The notes: generated by a model not told the origin, from the sequence alone. Shown: positions 35,001 through 48,000, numbered from the stretch's first letter. The stretch: DNA of 64,000 nt from Sciurus carolinensis (GCF_902686445.1 NW_025920107.1:1-64000), one strand, 5' to 3'. Made by a program: numbers and translations.

Positions 35001-37722
35001 TATAAAATGTTGAAGACATCAAAAATTTCTACAGACATATGAACTACCCAAATTCAATCAAAAAGGCATAAGAAATTTAAACAGATACAATTCAAGCAAT
35101 GAATTTGAAGATGCCATCAAATACCTAGCAAGAAAGAAAAGCCCAGGACCAGAGGGATTTTTAACTCAGTTCTACCAGCCCTTCAAAGAAAACAGCAATA
35201 CTCCTCAATTTATTCCATGAAGTAAGGAAGGGGGTAATCTTTCCAAAATAATTGTATGAAGCTACTATCATCCTGATAACAAAAAACAAAAACAAAAAGA
35301 CACATCAGGGAAAGAAATTTTCAGATCAATATTTCTGGTGAGCATAGATGAAAAAATTGTCAATATAATACTGACAAGTTGCATATGAAGACATATTTAA
35401 AAGGTAGTGCATGGTGCTCAAGTGAGGTTTTCCCCAGGGAGCAAGGTTGTTTCAACATATGGAAATCAGTACATATAATTTATCACATCAGCAGATTTAA
35501 AGGCACAAATCACATGATTATGTCAATAGATGCCAAAAAGGCATTTGATAAAATAGAGCATTCATTCATGTTCAAAACACAAGAAAATCTAGGGATAGTA
35601 GGAATATACCTCAACATTGTAAAGGCTGTATATGCTAAACCCAAGGCCAACATCATTCTAAATGGAGAATAATTGAAAGCATTCCCCTCTAAAAATTGGA
35701 ACAAGACAGGAATGCCCTCTTTCACTTTTTCTATTCAACATAGTTCTGGAAACTTTAGTCAGAGCAATTAGAAGAAAGAAATTAAAGGAATATGAATGAA
35801 AAAAAATCCATACTATCCATATTTGCTGACAATGTGATTATATATTTAAAAAAAACAAAAATTTCACTAGAAATTTTCTAGAATAAATGAATTCAACAAT
35901 GTAGCAGGATATAAAATTAACAACAATAAATCAATTGCATTCCTATACACTGGTGATGAATCAAAGAGAAATTAGGAAAACTCTCCCATTCAAAAGAGCC
36001 TTAAAAATAAAACAAAATATTTGTAAATCAATCTAACAATAAAAACTACAGAACTCTAAAGAAAGAAGTTGGAGAAGACCTGGGAAGATGAAAAGATCTT
36101 GCATGTTTTTGAATGGGTATTTTAAAAATGACCAGACTACCAAAAAGTGCTATATAGATTTAATCCAATTCCTATTAAGGTTCTAGTTATGTTCTTCATA
36201 GAAATGGAAGTCATGAAATTTCATTTGGAAAAGAAGAAGCTGTGAATAAGCAAATCATTCCTCCATGAGAAAAGTGAAGCAGGAGGCATTCCAATATCAG
36301 AACTTAAATTATACTCCAGAGCTATAGTAACAAAAAAGACATGGTATTAGCACCAAAACAGATAGAAAGACAAATGGTACAGAATAAAAGATGTGTAGAC
36401 AAACCCGTGTAAATACAGTTATCACATAATAGACAAAGTCACCATAAACACACATTGAAGAAAAGATAGCACTTTCAACAAATGATGCTGGAAAACAGGA
36501 AATCCATATGTAGTAGATTGAAATTTAACCCCTATATCTCACCCTGAACAAAATTCAACTCAAAGTGGCATTAGACCAGAAACATTGCATGTACTAGAGG
36601 AAAATGTAGGACAAACTCTCCATCATGTCAGATTAGGAGCAAATTTCCTCAACAAGACTCATAAAGTGCAGGAAATAAAATCACAAATCAATAAATGGGA
36701 TGGTATCAAACTGAAAAGCTTCTTTACAGCAAAGGAAACAATAAAGAACATGAAGAGATAGCCCACAGAAGGGGAGGAAATCTTTGACACCTGCATCTCA
36801 GATAGAGCATTAATCTCCTACAAAGAACTCAAAATGCTTAACACCAAACAACCCCAAATAACCCGATCAGTAAATGGACCTCATAACTGAACATACACTT
36901 CACAGAAGAAATGTGATCAGTAAATATATGGGAAAATATCCAATATCACTAACAATGAGAGAAATGAAATTAATACTACACTGAGATTTCCTCTCACTGC
37001 ACTCAGAATGGGAATTATAAAGCCTACAGTAACAACAGATGTTGGTAAGGATGTGGGGGAAAAGTTACACTCATACATTACTGGTAGGCCTGAAAATTAG
37101 TATAGTCCATTAGCAGTATGGAGATTCCTCAAAAAACTAGGAATGGATCCACCATTTGACACAATTATCCCACTCTCAGCATAAACACAGAAGACTTAAA
37201 ATTGGCCTACTACAGTGATATGGCCACATTGATTTTACAGCAGTTCAATTCATAATACCTAAGCTATGAAACCAACCTAGATGCCTTTCAATGGATTCAT
37301 GGATAAAGAAAATGTGGCACATATACAATGAACTATTATTTAGTCAAAAATAAGAAACAAATTATGGCATTTGGCAGTAAATGGATAGAATTGGAAACTA
37401 TCTTGCTAAGTGAAATAAGCCAATCCCAAAAATCCTAAGGCTACATGTTCTAATAGTGGATGCTGACTCACAAAAGGCAGAGTGATGGAGGAGAGGAGGT
37501 TCACTGGATTGGACTGTGTGGAGTGAGGGAAAGGAGGGAGAATAGGGGTGGGAATGACCATAGAGTGATTCAGACCTAATCTTCCTATGTTTATATATGA
37601 AAGCAAAACCAGTCTACCTCCACATCATGTACAACCACAAATATAGGAAGAGATAGTCTATGAATGTATGATATGTGAAAATATATTCTACTGTCATGAT
37701 AGCTAAGAACAACCAAAAATAG
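32030..37722 (+). mobile_element. L1-F (inner): full-length-type L1 inserted in L1-E
   Basis: Begins 'cctgggaggtttcaaggtgg', an L1 5' UTR start. It runs through a 1.2-kb 5' UTR, an ORF1 remnant (33.24-33.7 kb), ORF2 (33.8-37.43 kb) and a 3' UTR ending 'ctactgtcatgatagctaag' then an A-rich tail (about 37.72 kb). The outer L1 resumes directly after it, so this element is the younger of the pair. Boundaries are good to about 15 bases. A clean target duplication is not visible, only a partial 'agctaRgaa' on both sides. Confidence 0.78.
33780..37430 (+). pseudogene. Decayed L1 ORF2 (L1-F)
   Basis: Pieces of the endonuclease ('VEWIKKENPTIHCLQDTYLI' near 33863) and reverse transcriptase ('[20 protein letters not shown]' near 35517) are readable in separate frames. 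The region equivalent to the catalytic FADD reads 'tttgctgacaatgtg' (35822), giving F-A-D-N. There are many stops and indels along its length. Confidence 0.8.
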
Positions 37723-38390
37723 GCATATGACCACAATATAATCCAACTATTTCACTCCTTCCTATTTTCCTGAAAGATCTAAAATTAGCATACTATGGTC
37801 ACAATATTTACAATAACAAATTCATAATAGCTATATTATGTAATTGACCCAGGTATATTTTATATATATACACACATGTAGATGTATATGTACACATACA
37901 TGTACATGTATATGTATATATGATATATAATATATATTACATATTTGTTACATAATATATATTATATACATAACAATATATAAATTAATATATACTACTT
38001 ATCAAATGATATACACATTCTACATATAAAATGAATAAAATCATTTCATTTGTTGGTAAATGGGTGGAAACAGAAAATATCCTGCCATGGAAAATTAGCC
38101 AAACTCAGAAACTCAAAGGTTAAACACTTTCTCTCAAAAATGGAAGTTAGGGTAAAATAAAGCAAGTGGAGAGGGACAGATAACATGAGTGACCAATCAA
38201 ATGCAACACACAGATGAGAAAAAATATGTCCAACAGAGGAGAGGAAGGAGAATGAGGCAGGGAAGGGAGCATGAGAGGCAAAGAGTCAGGCCAAGGGGGT
38301 CAGAACTGAAATTAATTTCCATCCACATCAGTTTGTCAGGATGAAACCAAGTCCCATGTGTAATTGTAAAACTATCATAATAATTTAAAA
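37723..38390 (+). mobile_element. L1-E (outer) 3' end
   Basis: Continues the ORF2 C-terminus broken off at 32029 ('ataatccaactatttcactc', 'catttgttggtaaatgggtg') and ends in a 3' UTR with an A-rich terminus near 38.39 kb. An AT-rich simple-repeat expansion occupies 37860-38010. Confidence 0.75.
37860..38010 (+). repeat. AT-rich simple repeat (TA/TATG/TACA)
   Basis: Alternating purine-pyrimidine run of TA, CA and TG dinucleotides about 150 bp long within the L1 3' region. Confidence 0.85.
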
Positions 38391-38928
38391 TAAAGTAAAT
38401 GCCAATTTCTAAACTTTAATCCATTTCAAAGAGAATTACAATTTATTGTATAGGCCAGATTCTTGTAAATTAATAGAAACTTTCAAGAGAACCATGAAAT
38501 CTGTATAAGAATATACTCTAAAACAGGAATTGTATACTTATTTATTGAGGAAAAGTAGGTCATCTGAGTGAATGATACATTTTGACAGCAGCAAACAGAA
38601 CACTCCTCCATGCTATGCAGGAGGCACACTGCACACCCTCACCACACAGTATTGGGACTCAGAGGGGCACATTGGTTCTTAAGAGAAGCTTGAATTTCAT
38701 ATTTCTGAATGATTCTCCTTAATTTAAAATACAGACAACTTTTAGAGGTAAACTAAATATATTTATGAGTTTAAAAAAAGGAAAAAGAGGAAGAGAACTT
38801 TCAACAACTGTTTGCATTCTAATTTAAAAAACAAAAAAACTGCATAAAAATCCTCATTTGTCAACCAATGTCACAGTCAAAATAAACATAGTTTAAGTAT
38901 TTTGGAAATAATGGTGTCTGGTGTATAC
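38391..38928. other. Intron 3 sequence next to exon 3
   Basis: No repeat or exon recognised. Confidence 0.5.
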
Positions 38929-39103
38929 ATTGGTTATGGCTTCCTGAATTCACAATTAGTGAAATCAGTTTTTCCACTAAAGATGGTGACCTCGAAGCAA
39001 AAGCCAGGTGGAGAGTTGTTTCATTCCTGATGTTGTGAGCATGTGGATTGTCACCATGTTCTAATAGGATATTTGCACACTGCTCTTCCATGTACTGTAG
39101 TGT
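38929..39103 (-). CDS. Exon 3 of the ankyrin gene, donor shifted by one base
   Basis: Acceptor AACCAACAG|ACAC starts in phase 0 and encodes 'TLQYMEEQCANILLEHGDNP', then 'HAHNIRNETTLHLAF' and 'SLVEKLISL'. These are two ankyrin repeats with the family signature of an EE-CA-LLEHG-NP helix. Fifty-eight codons reach CAA at 38930, the size that keeps phase with exon 4. The nearest GT donor (GTATAC) begins one base later at 38928, giving 175 bp. Joined to exon 4 it would produce CAA-TAA, an immediate stop. A weaker in-frame donor (ATT|GTGAAT, exon end 38954, 150 bp) would skip eight residues of the repeat. Either the copy is frameshifted or it uses the internal donor. Confidence 0.78.
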
Positions 39104-39261
39104 CTGTTGGTTTTATACCAAGAAATAAACTCTAAATTTTGAGAATCAAAGAAAAGCATTTCACGTTTTACTAATTAGTCATATTTAAACTGAATTAATC
39201 AATTTTTCTCCTAAGCGTTTCAATTAAATTTTTTTCTACAGAAACCTGTAGCTACCTCTAC
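39104..39261 (-). other. Short intron 2 of the ankyrin gene
   Basis: 158 bp between exon 2's donor (AAGAAG|GTAGAG) and exon 3's acceptor, AT-rich with a T-rich tract in the gene's orientation. Close spacing of these two exons supports the assignment. Confidence 0.75.
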
Positions 39262-39376
39262 CTTCTTCAATGGTGTATTGCCATCAAGATCACTGAGGTT
39301 GATCTTACAATTCTTCTTCATTAGAAAATCCACCATTTCTGCTTTGCCAAAGGCACAGGCATAATGTAGAGCACTC
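39262..39376 (-). CDS. Exon 2 of the ankyrin gene (115 bp)
   Basis: Acceptor TTTCATAG|GAG and donor AAGAAG|GTAGAG. Its first base completes exon 1's final AG to give Arg; 38 codons follow: 'SALHYACAFGKAEMVDFLMK' then 'KNCKINLSDLDGNTPLKK'. This is the classic first ankyrin repeat of the ANKRD26/POTE/ANKRD7 family (TALHLACA-G---MV--L---C-IN--D--G-TPL-K). It ends in phase 0, matching exon 3. No lesion is seen. Confidence 0.88.
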
Positions 39377-39559
39377 CTATGAAAGTAAGAGACTTTGTTA
39401 GGATGTCATAAAATACCTCTCAAAAATCTACAATTATTAATGAAATTATAAACATTAAATAACAGGCAATTTCTCTACTATCTTTTGGGGAAAGTACAAT
39501 GTTTATGAGCTGTTATTACATACTAAATTAATGAATTAACAGCCTATTCTATTGACTTT
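39377..39559. other. Intron 1 sequence next to exon 2
   Basis: AT-rich, nothing recognised. Confidence 0.5.
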
Positions 39560-39880
39560 TTCTTTTGCCTTTCTTTTTTTGGTACTTCTAGGATTGGAAT
39601 TCAGGAGCACTTGACCCAAAAGCCATATCCTTAGTACTTTTTATTATTACTACTTTTAATTTTGAGGCAGGGTCTCACTAAATTGCCCAGGCTGGCACTT
39701 AACTTGTAATGCTTCTGCATCAGTCTCCCAAATCACTAGAATTATAGGCATGAGCTACTGTGCCTGGTCCCACTGATCTTTTATTTTTGTTTATTCTGTT
39801 TTTGTGTTGCTAGGGATGGACCCCAGAATCTGGAGTCTCCTAGGTAAGAGCTTTACCACTGAAACACATTCTAATCTGAG
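39560..39880 (-). repeat. B1-dID SINE and adjoining ID-like fragment
   Basis: Reverse orientation. The B1-type half is clear at 39660-39770 ('gaggcagggtctcactaaat', 'tcagtctcccaaatcactag', 'ataggcatgagctactgtgc'). A second reversed ID-like stretch ('tgctagggatggaccccaga', 'gtaagagctttaccactgaa') follows at 39785-39880. These could be two insertions. Confidence 0.75.
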
Positions 39881-42679
39881 AGCATTCCACTTGCCTATAA
39901 AGAGCATGGCCCTTGAATCAATTTCAACATTGGCTGGAATTCTTCTTTAACCTCTGTGACTCACTAGTTAGCCCTCCTATCCCTCAATTTTATCACCAAT
40001 AAAATAAGGATTAAAGTCAGTAGTTAACTCCCAGGATAGTACAGTGATGCTTAAATGGTAATCTATGCAAAAATTTGAACAGTTTCTAGAACAAGCAACA
40101 GTTCAATAATCATTGCCTTCTTGGCTATTGTAATCATTACTGTTACTATGAATCAACAGAGTATTTCAATTCATAAGATAGTACTATTATAGTGATATTA
40201 CAGATATCTTTCAAGGACTATGTTTTTCAGTCAGTCTTCACTGCTCTTTTTTCTATCATTTGAACATCACTGACATTGGGATGCCATTAAAATTTAGGCC
40301 ACATCACAAGTATAATTGGAAACTCAATTTTTTTATTCATACATGAAATAAAGAACCCTCACATAATATACAGTGCCTTATCTTGAGTGAAATGTAATGC
40401 AAACAAGAGGTCTATAGTAGTTCTAGTCATATGGGTGGCATTGAATTTAATATTAATTCTTAAAATTATTGTAGGTAAAGAGAGGTGAATGATAAAACAA
40501 CAATAAAAGACCAAATTTAAAACATAATAATCCTTTTCTTTTTTTTTTCAACTAACTTAGAGTGATAGAAAATGTAAGACCCAAATGAACTAGCATGGTT
40601 CACTTTATTCAATATTTAGAGTTATAGGATATATGTAAATCAGGTATTTCTAATGTTCAATATTTATTAATACCCTAATTTTTAAAACAGTTTAGTTTCC
40701 TACCTGCAGAAGTGCATCTGTGTGAGGAAAGGGTTTACTTGAAATCAAGTCCTATCTCTTCAGTTTTAAATTTCTGATCAAGTAAAAATAAACCTTATAG
40801 AGAAGAGTTTTAAGAGACCTTATGTCAATGATATACTAGGTATTCAGTGTATGGGTATAAATGAATAGAATGAAAGAACAGGTAAATATGCTTGAGTTCA
40901 GGTTTTTAAGCAAAAATTAGGAAGTAAAGCAGTACTTTGGTAGTAGTAATAATCTTTTACACTTGCTCTCTTCTTTTTTGTCAGCATGCCCTAAAGCAGA
41001 ATTAACTTACATTTATGTAACAAGCCCTACATATAAAAATTTATGTGTAATACTTATAAACACAGATAAAAAGTTTTCTTTCACTTCTACATAGAAATGT
41101 ACAAGAAAACACAAATTCCTCTTTATACATTTTGTGTTGACAAGGACTGTCCTAAGAAAGAATGAACTGAAAAGAAAAATTCCTTTTTATCTACCTCTTT
41201 AAAAACTTTTATTTGTTCCATTTTGGTGCTGGTGACTGGATGCATGCCCTTTAGCTTGATAAAGTCAAACTGACTTAAATCAGACAAAGTACTCTTTTGC
41301 AGATGCTCAAGAGATGTTTGGATATAGGAAAAAATATTTGTGCCCCTAGTAAGAGAAGAAACTTAATTCTAACATTAAATGAAATACATTTCTCAGCTAT
41401 GAAGTTTTGAGAATGCAAGAGGAGTTGTACTTAGACTCTACTGCTTAAGGTTAAGCTGCATAACACTCCTCAAATAGATGATTTGATGGTAAGTTCTGTT
41501 CAACATTTAAAAATGTATACATACCTACCTAACAATGCTTATATACTAAATATTTTTCCATATATTTGCATTCTTTGTATTTTATCCTGTTCTAGGCACT
41601 TATCTTTTGGCTGTTGGCAAACAAGTAATTTGTGAAAGTTTATAATTTTTTGATACCCACATTGGCAAGGCTTTGTTCATTACAAACATTTTCATAGTGT
41701 TATCATGGTCTTATAATACTGCAAGCATGTGGGACTCCAAAATGTTATAACTTTGATATTTATTATTTTTTAAATTTTTGCAATATTGATAACCATAGAA
41801 AGAGCTCACATTTTGGGGACAAGGAGTATTCCCTTCCACAAAACCACCACCAGGGCCCAGGCCCATATGGATATCCTTAGTCCCTTGGGAACAAGGAGGG
41901 CAAGGGACATTAGGGGAGCAGCAGGCAGCCTGGGAATACTGGGAACCTTATTTATGCTGCTCCCTTGGCACTAGTGACTGAAAGTCTGCACTTACTGGAT
42001 GCTGTGAGCCAATGCTCTGTTCTCCCTGCTTGCATAAACAAACAGTAAGGCACAACTACAGGAAACTGTATTGGAACAGAGGAAACAACAATATTGTGCA
42101 AAACTTTTGATAGATTATTTTTAAGTGTAGTCTGTCAAACTGGTGACAAAATTGGAAAAGCACCATGTTTGGTGCTTTGGGTAGTGAGCAATCTACCAGT
42201 GAACTTTATTGTCTACTCTCTTGAAAGGTAACAAGTCTTTGCAGAAAACTCAGGGCTCTTCCACAAGTCTTTCTCTGAAGACGGTTGACTGGTGAAGAGG
42301 ACACCAAATTATCCTTCAGAATTTGATTAAATAGTGAGTCAAGCCTGTGAGAAGTAAGTGTTTTCTTCTTCTTTTGTAACTTTCACAGCAATGTTATAAA
42401 CAAAAGAAGAAAAACTGGTGGAGCCATGTTCTTCATTCAAGGAGTTGTTCTAAGTTTTCTCAGTAGACAACACATAGTGGATTATATCTGAAGAACTCTT
42501 TTTACAGCCCTCATGTTGCTATATTATGAGCAATATTTTTCTCATTATGCACTATTCTACAATGTATATAATGTACATTTGAAAATTTGTACATTAATAT
42601 TAAACTGCTGTGTGTACTTAACTGTTAAACAGTCTACAAGGAAACCAGTTGAAATTTTGCTTTTCTTTTACTGCTCATT
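39881..42679. other. Intron 1 sequence, little identified
   Basis: No exon or known repeat supported. 41.80-42.03 kb is visibly more GC-rich than its surroundings, with a chance-like 62-codon plus-strand frame. 41.19-41.25 kb faintly resembles a reversed ID SINE. Confidence 0.45.
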
Positions 42680-42694
42680 AAGAGGACCTGGGTG
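42680..42694 (+). repeat. Target-site duplication, 5' copy (L1-B)
   Basis: aagaggacctgggtg, matching 49051-49065 at 14 of 15 positions. It is preceded by 'catt', consistent with an L1 TT/AAAA-type nick. Confidence 0.8.
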
Positions 42695-43310
42695 AGATCT
42701 GTTTCTTGACTGCTCACTGTCAGGCACCTATCATCTGCCATTGGCCTGCCTGTTGCCTGTCCATCACCTGCCTTTCACCTACCCATCACCCATCACACAC
42801 CACCAGAGGTTCACCTCCCAATCGTCTGACAGCTGCCAGTAGACTGACTGCAGACTGCCGGTGGAGCACCAGCTGCCTGCCATTGCCTGGAAGTTCACTG
42901 TTACTGTACCTACAGGTTTGGTTACATGTGGCTGCCGCCATTTTGAGACAAGAGCCAGGACCCATAGGACCCCTGACCGGACTGACTGAGTCACGTCTCC
43001 AGGATCCCTCAGCCCAACTGATCACTCCCTGCCTCTGGGGCCCTCACATCGACGGATTGCTCCCTGCCACCAGAACCCCCAGACAAACTGACTGTGTACT
43101 ATCACCGGGGCCCCAGACTGACTGATTCCACCCTGCCTCCAGGATCCTGCAACCACACCAAACACACTGGACTTCCAGGACCCCTGCCGGACCAAACACA
43201 CCCCACCTCTAGGACCTCCAGCCGACCAAGTCCACACCCCAAGCTGTAGCTTCCCATTTGCCAACACATTTAAAGCCAGAGCAGCCATCTTGGATAGTCC
43301 TGGAAACCGT
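42695..43310 (+). promoter_or_regulatory. L1-B 5' UTR, GC-rich part
   Basis: Repeated motifs of the type 'actgactgattccaccctgc' and 'ctccaggatcc' recur at roughly 50-base spacing between 42.96 and 43.24 kb, preceded by reiterated 'ctgcc' words (42.74-42.89 kb). In L1 elements this region holds the internal RNA polymerase II promoter. Function in this copy is not shown. Confidence 0.55.
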
Positions 43311-43930
43311 AGCTCTGATCTTTAGGTGGGGAAAATCACATCCTGAGATGCCTGCTGGAGACTTGAAGATCATTGTCAATACCTCTCATGCATCAGGCTA
43401 CTGAACACTGGGAGGTTTGAATACTATGTGACTGTTACACTGTAGATTTTCTTTCTTCTCCTTATTAAAAAATTTAAGTTTTTATTTCTTTACTTTTCTT
43501 GCTATCTTTTCCTTTTGTTTACCTGTTCCCTCAGTCTCTTTCTCCCTTTTTTGCATGACAGTATCCAATTTCATTTGATTACACTCTCATACTTTCTGTT
43601 ATCTAGAACTTCTGTATATTCTATTCTTATCCCATTAACAGCCCCATTCTACATCGCTCTGCATCCTCTTTGTCCTCCATTAGAAACTGCAGACATTATT
43701 GCAAATCTGTTTGTTTTACTGATGATAATATTTGAACTCATTCTGTTTATTATGACAATATTTTTATTGTCCTCATAGGGGCTATTTGGTCTAGGATTGC
43801 ATAGTGTCTGAATTGGGCACTGATAATATTGATCTCCCCTTAAATGAAATGTTTTGGAAACCTACAGGGCCACTATAAGTCTATAGGGGGAAATCTGCAA
43901 TACCCCAGATCTGCACAGCTAAAGGGGAAG

Positions 43931-44950
43931 ATACATGACCAACATGAAAAAACAAGGGAAGCAAATGATCCAAACAAATCTAGATTCTATATTTACAGAA
44001 TCCAATGACAGAAATGGTAGAAAAAATGTCAGAAAAGGACTTCAGATTATATATGATTAACATGAATCGTGAAGCAAAGGATGAGTTAAGAGAGCAAATG
44101 CAGGCAATGAAGATAATACCAATAAGTGGTTGAAAGAGTAACTGCAGGAAGCAAAAGATCATTTCAACAAAGAGATAGAGATTTTCAAAAATATAAAACT
44201 TGATATGAAGGAAAGAGTAAGCCAAATAAAAAACTCAATGGAAAGCATGACATTCCAAGTGGTCTAGACCACTTGGAAGACAGAACGTCAGACAATGAAG
44301 ACAAAATATTTAATCTTGAAAATAAAGTTGCCCAAACAGAAAAGATGGTAAGAAATCATAAACAATATCTCCAAGAACTATGGAACATCATGAAAAGACC
44401 AAATTTAAGAATTATTGGGATTGAGGAAGGCACAGAGAAACAAACAAAAGGAATGAACAACTTCTTCAATGAAATAATATCAGAAAATTTCCCAAACATG
44501 AAGAATGAAATGGAAAATCAAATACAAGAGGCTTACAGAATACTAAATGCATAGAATCAAAACAGATCAACACCAAGGCACATTATAATGAAGATGCCTA
44601 ACATTCAAAATAAAGATAGGATTTTGAAGTCCATGAGAGAAAAGCATCAGATTACATATAGGGGGAAAGCAATATGCATAGCAGCAAACTTATCAACCCA
44701 GACTCTAAAAACTAGAAGGGCCTAGAACAACATATTTCAAGCTCTGAAAGAACATGGTTGCCAACCAAGAATCCTATACCCAGCAAAACTAACCTTCAGA
44801 TTTGAAGATGATATAAAAACCTTCCATGATAAACAAAAGTTAAAGAATTTACAAATAGAAAACCTGCACTACAGAATATTGTCAACAAAATATTACATGA
44901 GGTGGAAATGGAAAACAACAATGTAGGTCAGCAAAGGGAGGAACTACCTT
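43931..44950 (+). pseudogene. Broken L1 ORF1 (L1-B)
   Basis: The ATG at 43931 opens 'MTNMKKQGKQMIQTNLDSIF', the usual start of this ORF1 group, but the frame shifts within about 20 codons. The best-preserved part is 44273-44551: a coiled coil ('DNEDKIFNLENKVAQTEKMV'), then the RRM-like core ('NLRIIGIEEGTEKQTKGMNN'). A TAG at 44552 ends it early; the C-terminal domain continues in pieces to about 44.95 kb ('QALKEHGCQPRILYPAKLTF' near 44742). Confidence 0.88.
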
Positions 44951-45007
44951 AGAGAAAAACCACTCAAAGGAGAAACCGAGCCAACTTAAAAACTAAAAAT
45001 AAGCCAA

Positions 45008-48000
45008 ATGACTGGGATACAAATCATATCACAATAATAACCCTTAAAGTTAATGCCTAAACTCATCAATCAAAAGACATAGACTGGCAGAATGGATTAA
45101 AAAGAAAGAGCCAACAATATGCTGCCTGCAAGAGACTCATCTCATAGAAAAAGACATCCACAGACTAAAGATAAAAGGATGGGAAAAAACCTACCATGCA
45201 CATGGACTCAGTAAAAAGTGGGGTTTCCATCCTTATATCAGATAAAGTGGACTTCAAGCCAAAGTTAGGCAGAAGGAATAAAGAAGGACATTTCATACTG
45301 CCTAAGGGAATCATAAATTAGGAAGACATAACTATAGCAAATATTTATGCCCCAAACAATGGTGCATCCCTGTACATCAAACAAATCCTTCTCAATTTCA
45401 GGAATCACATAACCACAACACAATAATTCTGGGTGACTTTAACATACTAGATAGACCTTCCAAACAAAAACCAAGCAAAGAAACCATAGAACTCAATAAC
45501 AGAATCAATAACCTAGACTTAATAGACATATATAGAATATTCCATCCATCAATGAGCGGATTCACTTCTCAGCACCACATGGAACCTTCTAGAAAATAGA
45601 CCATATGTTATGCCACAAAACAGCCCTTAGGGAGATGCAAAAAAATAGAGATACTGCCTTGTGTTCGACCAGATCATAATGGATTGAGAGTAGAAATCAA
45701 TGACAAAATAAAAAACAGAAATTACTCCAATACCTGAGGACTAAATAATATGCTATTGAATGAAACATGGATAACAGAAAACATAAAGGAGGAGATAAAA
45801 ATATTCTTAGAGGTCAATGAGATCAATGATACAACATATCAACGTATCTGCGACACTATGAATGTGGTACTAAGAGGAAAATTCATTGCATGAAGTGCAT
45901 TCCAGGAAAGAATGCAAAGTCAACAACTAAATGACCTAAGATTACAGCTAAAGGGCCTAGAAAAAGAAGAACAGAATAACAGCAAAAGTAGTAGAAGTCA
46001 GGAAATAATTAAAATCAGAGCTGAAATCAATGAAATTGAAACAAAAGGAGCAATTGAAAAAAATTGACAAAACAAAAAGTTGGTTCTTTGAAAAAGTAAA
46101 CAAAATAGACAAACCCTCAGTCACACTAACAAAGAGAAGGAGAGAGAAAACTGAAACTACTAAAATTCAATGATGAAAAAGGAAACATCATGACAGACAC
46201 TGAGATACATAACATAAGAAGAAGCTACTTTGAAAATCTGTATTCTAACAAAGTGGAAACTACCGAAAACATTGACAAATTTATAGAGACATATGACAAA
46301 CTGAACCAGGAGGACATACACAATTTAAACAGATCAATATCAAGCAATTAAATAGAAGAAGCCATTAAAAACCTACCATCTAAGAAAACCCCAGGACCAG
46401 GTGGATTCTTAGACAAGTTGTACAAGTCCTTCAAAGAAGAACTCATTCCAATAATTCTCAAAGTATTCCAGGAAATAGAAAAGTAGGGTACCCTACCAAA
46501 CTCATTCTATGAAGCTAATATCACCCTCATCTCCAAACCAGGTAAAGACACATCAAGGAAAGACAATTCAGACCAATATCCTTGATGAATATAGATGCAA
46601 AGATTCTTAACAAATTATTGGCAAACCGTATCCAAAAACATATTCAGAAAATCATGCACCACGATCAATGGGGTTCATCCCTGGAATGCAATGATGGTTT
46701 CATATCCATAAATCAATAAACATAATCCATAATGTCAATAGACTTATGGATAAGAATCATATGGTTATTTCCATTGATGCAGAAAAAACATTCAACAAAA
46801 TACAACACCCCATTATGCTCAAAGCACTAGAAAAAATAGGAATAGTAGGAACATACCTGAACATTGTAAAGTTTATTTATGCTAAGCCCAAGTCCAACAC
46901 CATTCTTAATGGAGAAATACTGAAAGCATTCCCTTTAAAAACCAGAACAAGACAGGGATGACCTCTTTCACCACTTCTCTTCAACATTGTCCTTGAAACT
47001 CTAGCCAGAAAAATTAGACAGAATAAAGAAATTAAATGGATACGCATAGGAAAAGAGAAACTTAAGCTGTAACTATTTGCTGATGACATGATCCTATATT
47101 TAGAGGATCCAAAAAAGTCCTCCAGAAAATGTCTAGACCTCATTATGAATTCAGCAAAGTAAAATTCAGCAGGCTATAAAATCAAAACACATAAATCTAA
47201 AGCATTTTTATACACAAGAGATGAAACATCTGAAAGGGAAATGAGGAAAACAACTTCATTTGCAATAGCTTCAAAAAATAAAATAAAATACTTGGGAATC
47301 AATCTGACCAAGGTGGTAAAAGATCTCTACAATGAAAACTACTAAACATTGAAGAAAGAAATTGAGGAAGATCTTAGAAGATGGAAAGATCTCCCATGTT
47401 TTGGATAGGCAGAATTAATATTGCCAAAATGGCCATACTACCAAAAGTGCTATACAGATTCAACGCAATTCCAATTAAAGTCCCAATGATGTACCTCACA
47501 GAAATAGAGCAATCAATCATGAAATTCATCTGGAAGAATAAGAAACCCAGAATAGCTGAAGCAATCCTTAGCAGGAAGAATGAAACAGGGGGTATAATAT
47601 TGCCAGAACTTCAACTATACTACAAAGCAATAGTAACAAAAATGGCATGATATTGGAACAAAAATAGACAGGTAGATCAATGGTACAGAATAGAGGACAT
47701 GGACACAAACCCAAATAAATACAATTTTATCATACTAGACAAAGGTGCCAAAATTATGCAATGGAGAAAAGATACCCTCTTCAACAAATGGTGCTGGGAA
47801 AACTGGAAATCCATATGCAACAGAATGAAACTAAACCCCTATCTCTCACCCTGCACAAAAATCAACTCACAATGGGTCAAAGACCTTGGTATAAGAGCAG
47901 AGACCCTGCATCTTATAGAAGAAAAATAGGTCCAAATCTTCAACTTATTGGCTTAGGATCAGACTTCCTTAACAGAACTCCCATAGCACAAGAAATAAAA

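Noticed and set aside
41786..41974. 62-codon ORF in the GC-rich patch
   Set aside because: No family resemblance and no supporting signals.
42706..43288. Overlapping ORFs up to 139 codons
   Set aside because: They lie in the GC-rich L1-B 5' UTR and are by-products of its repeated motifs.
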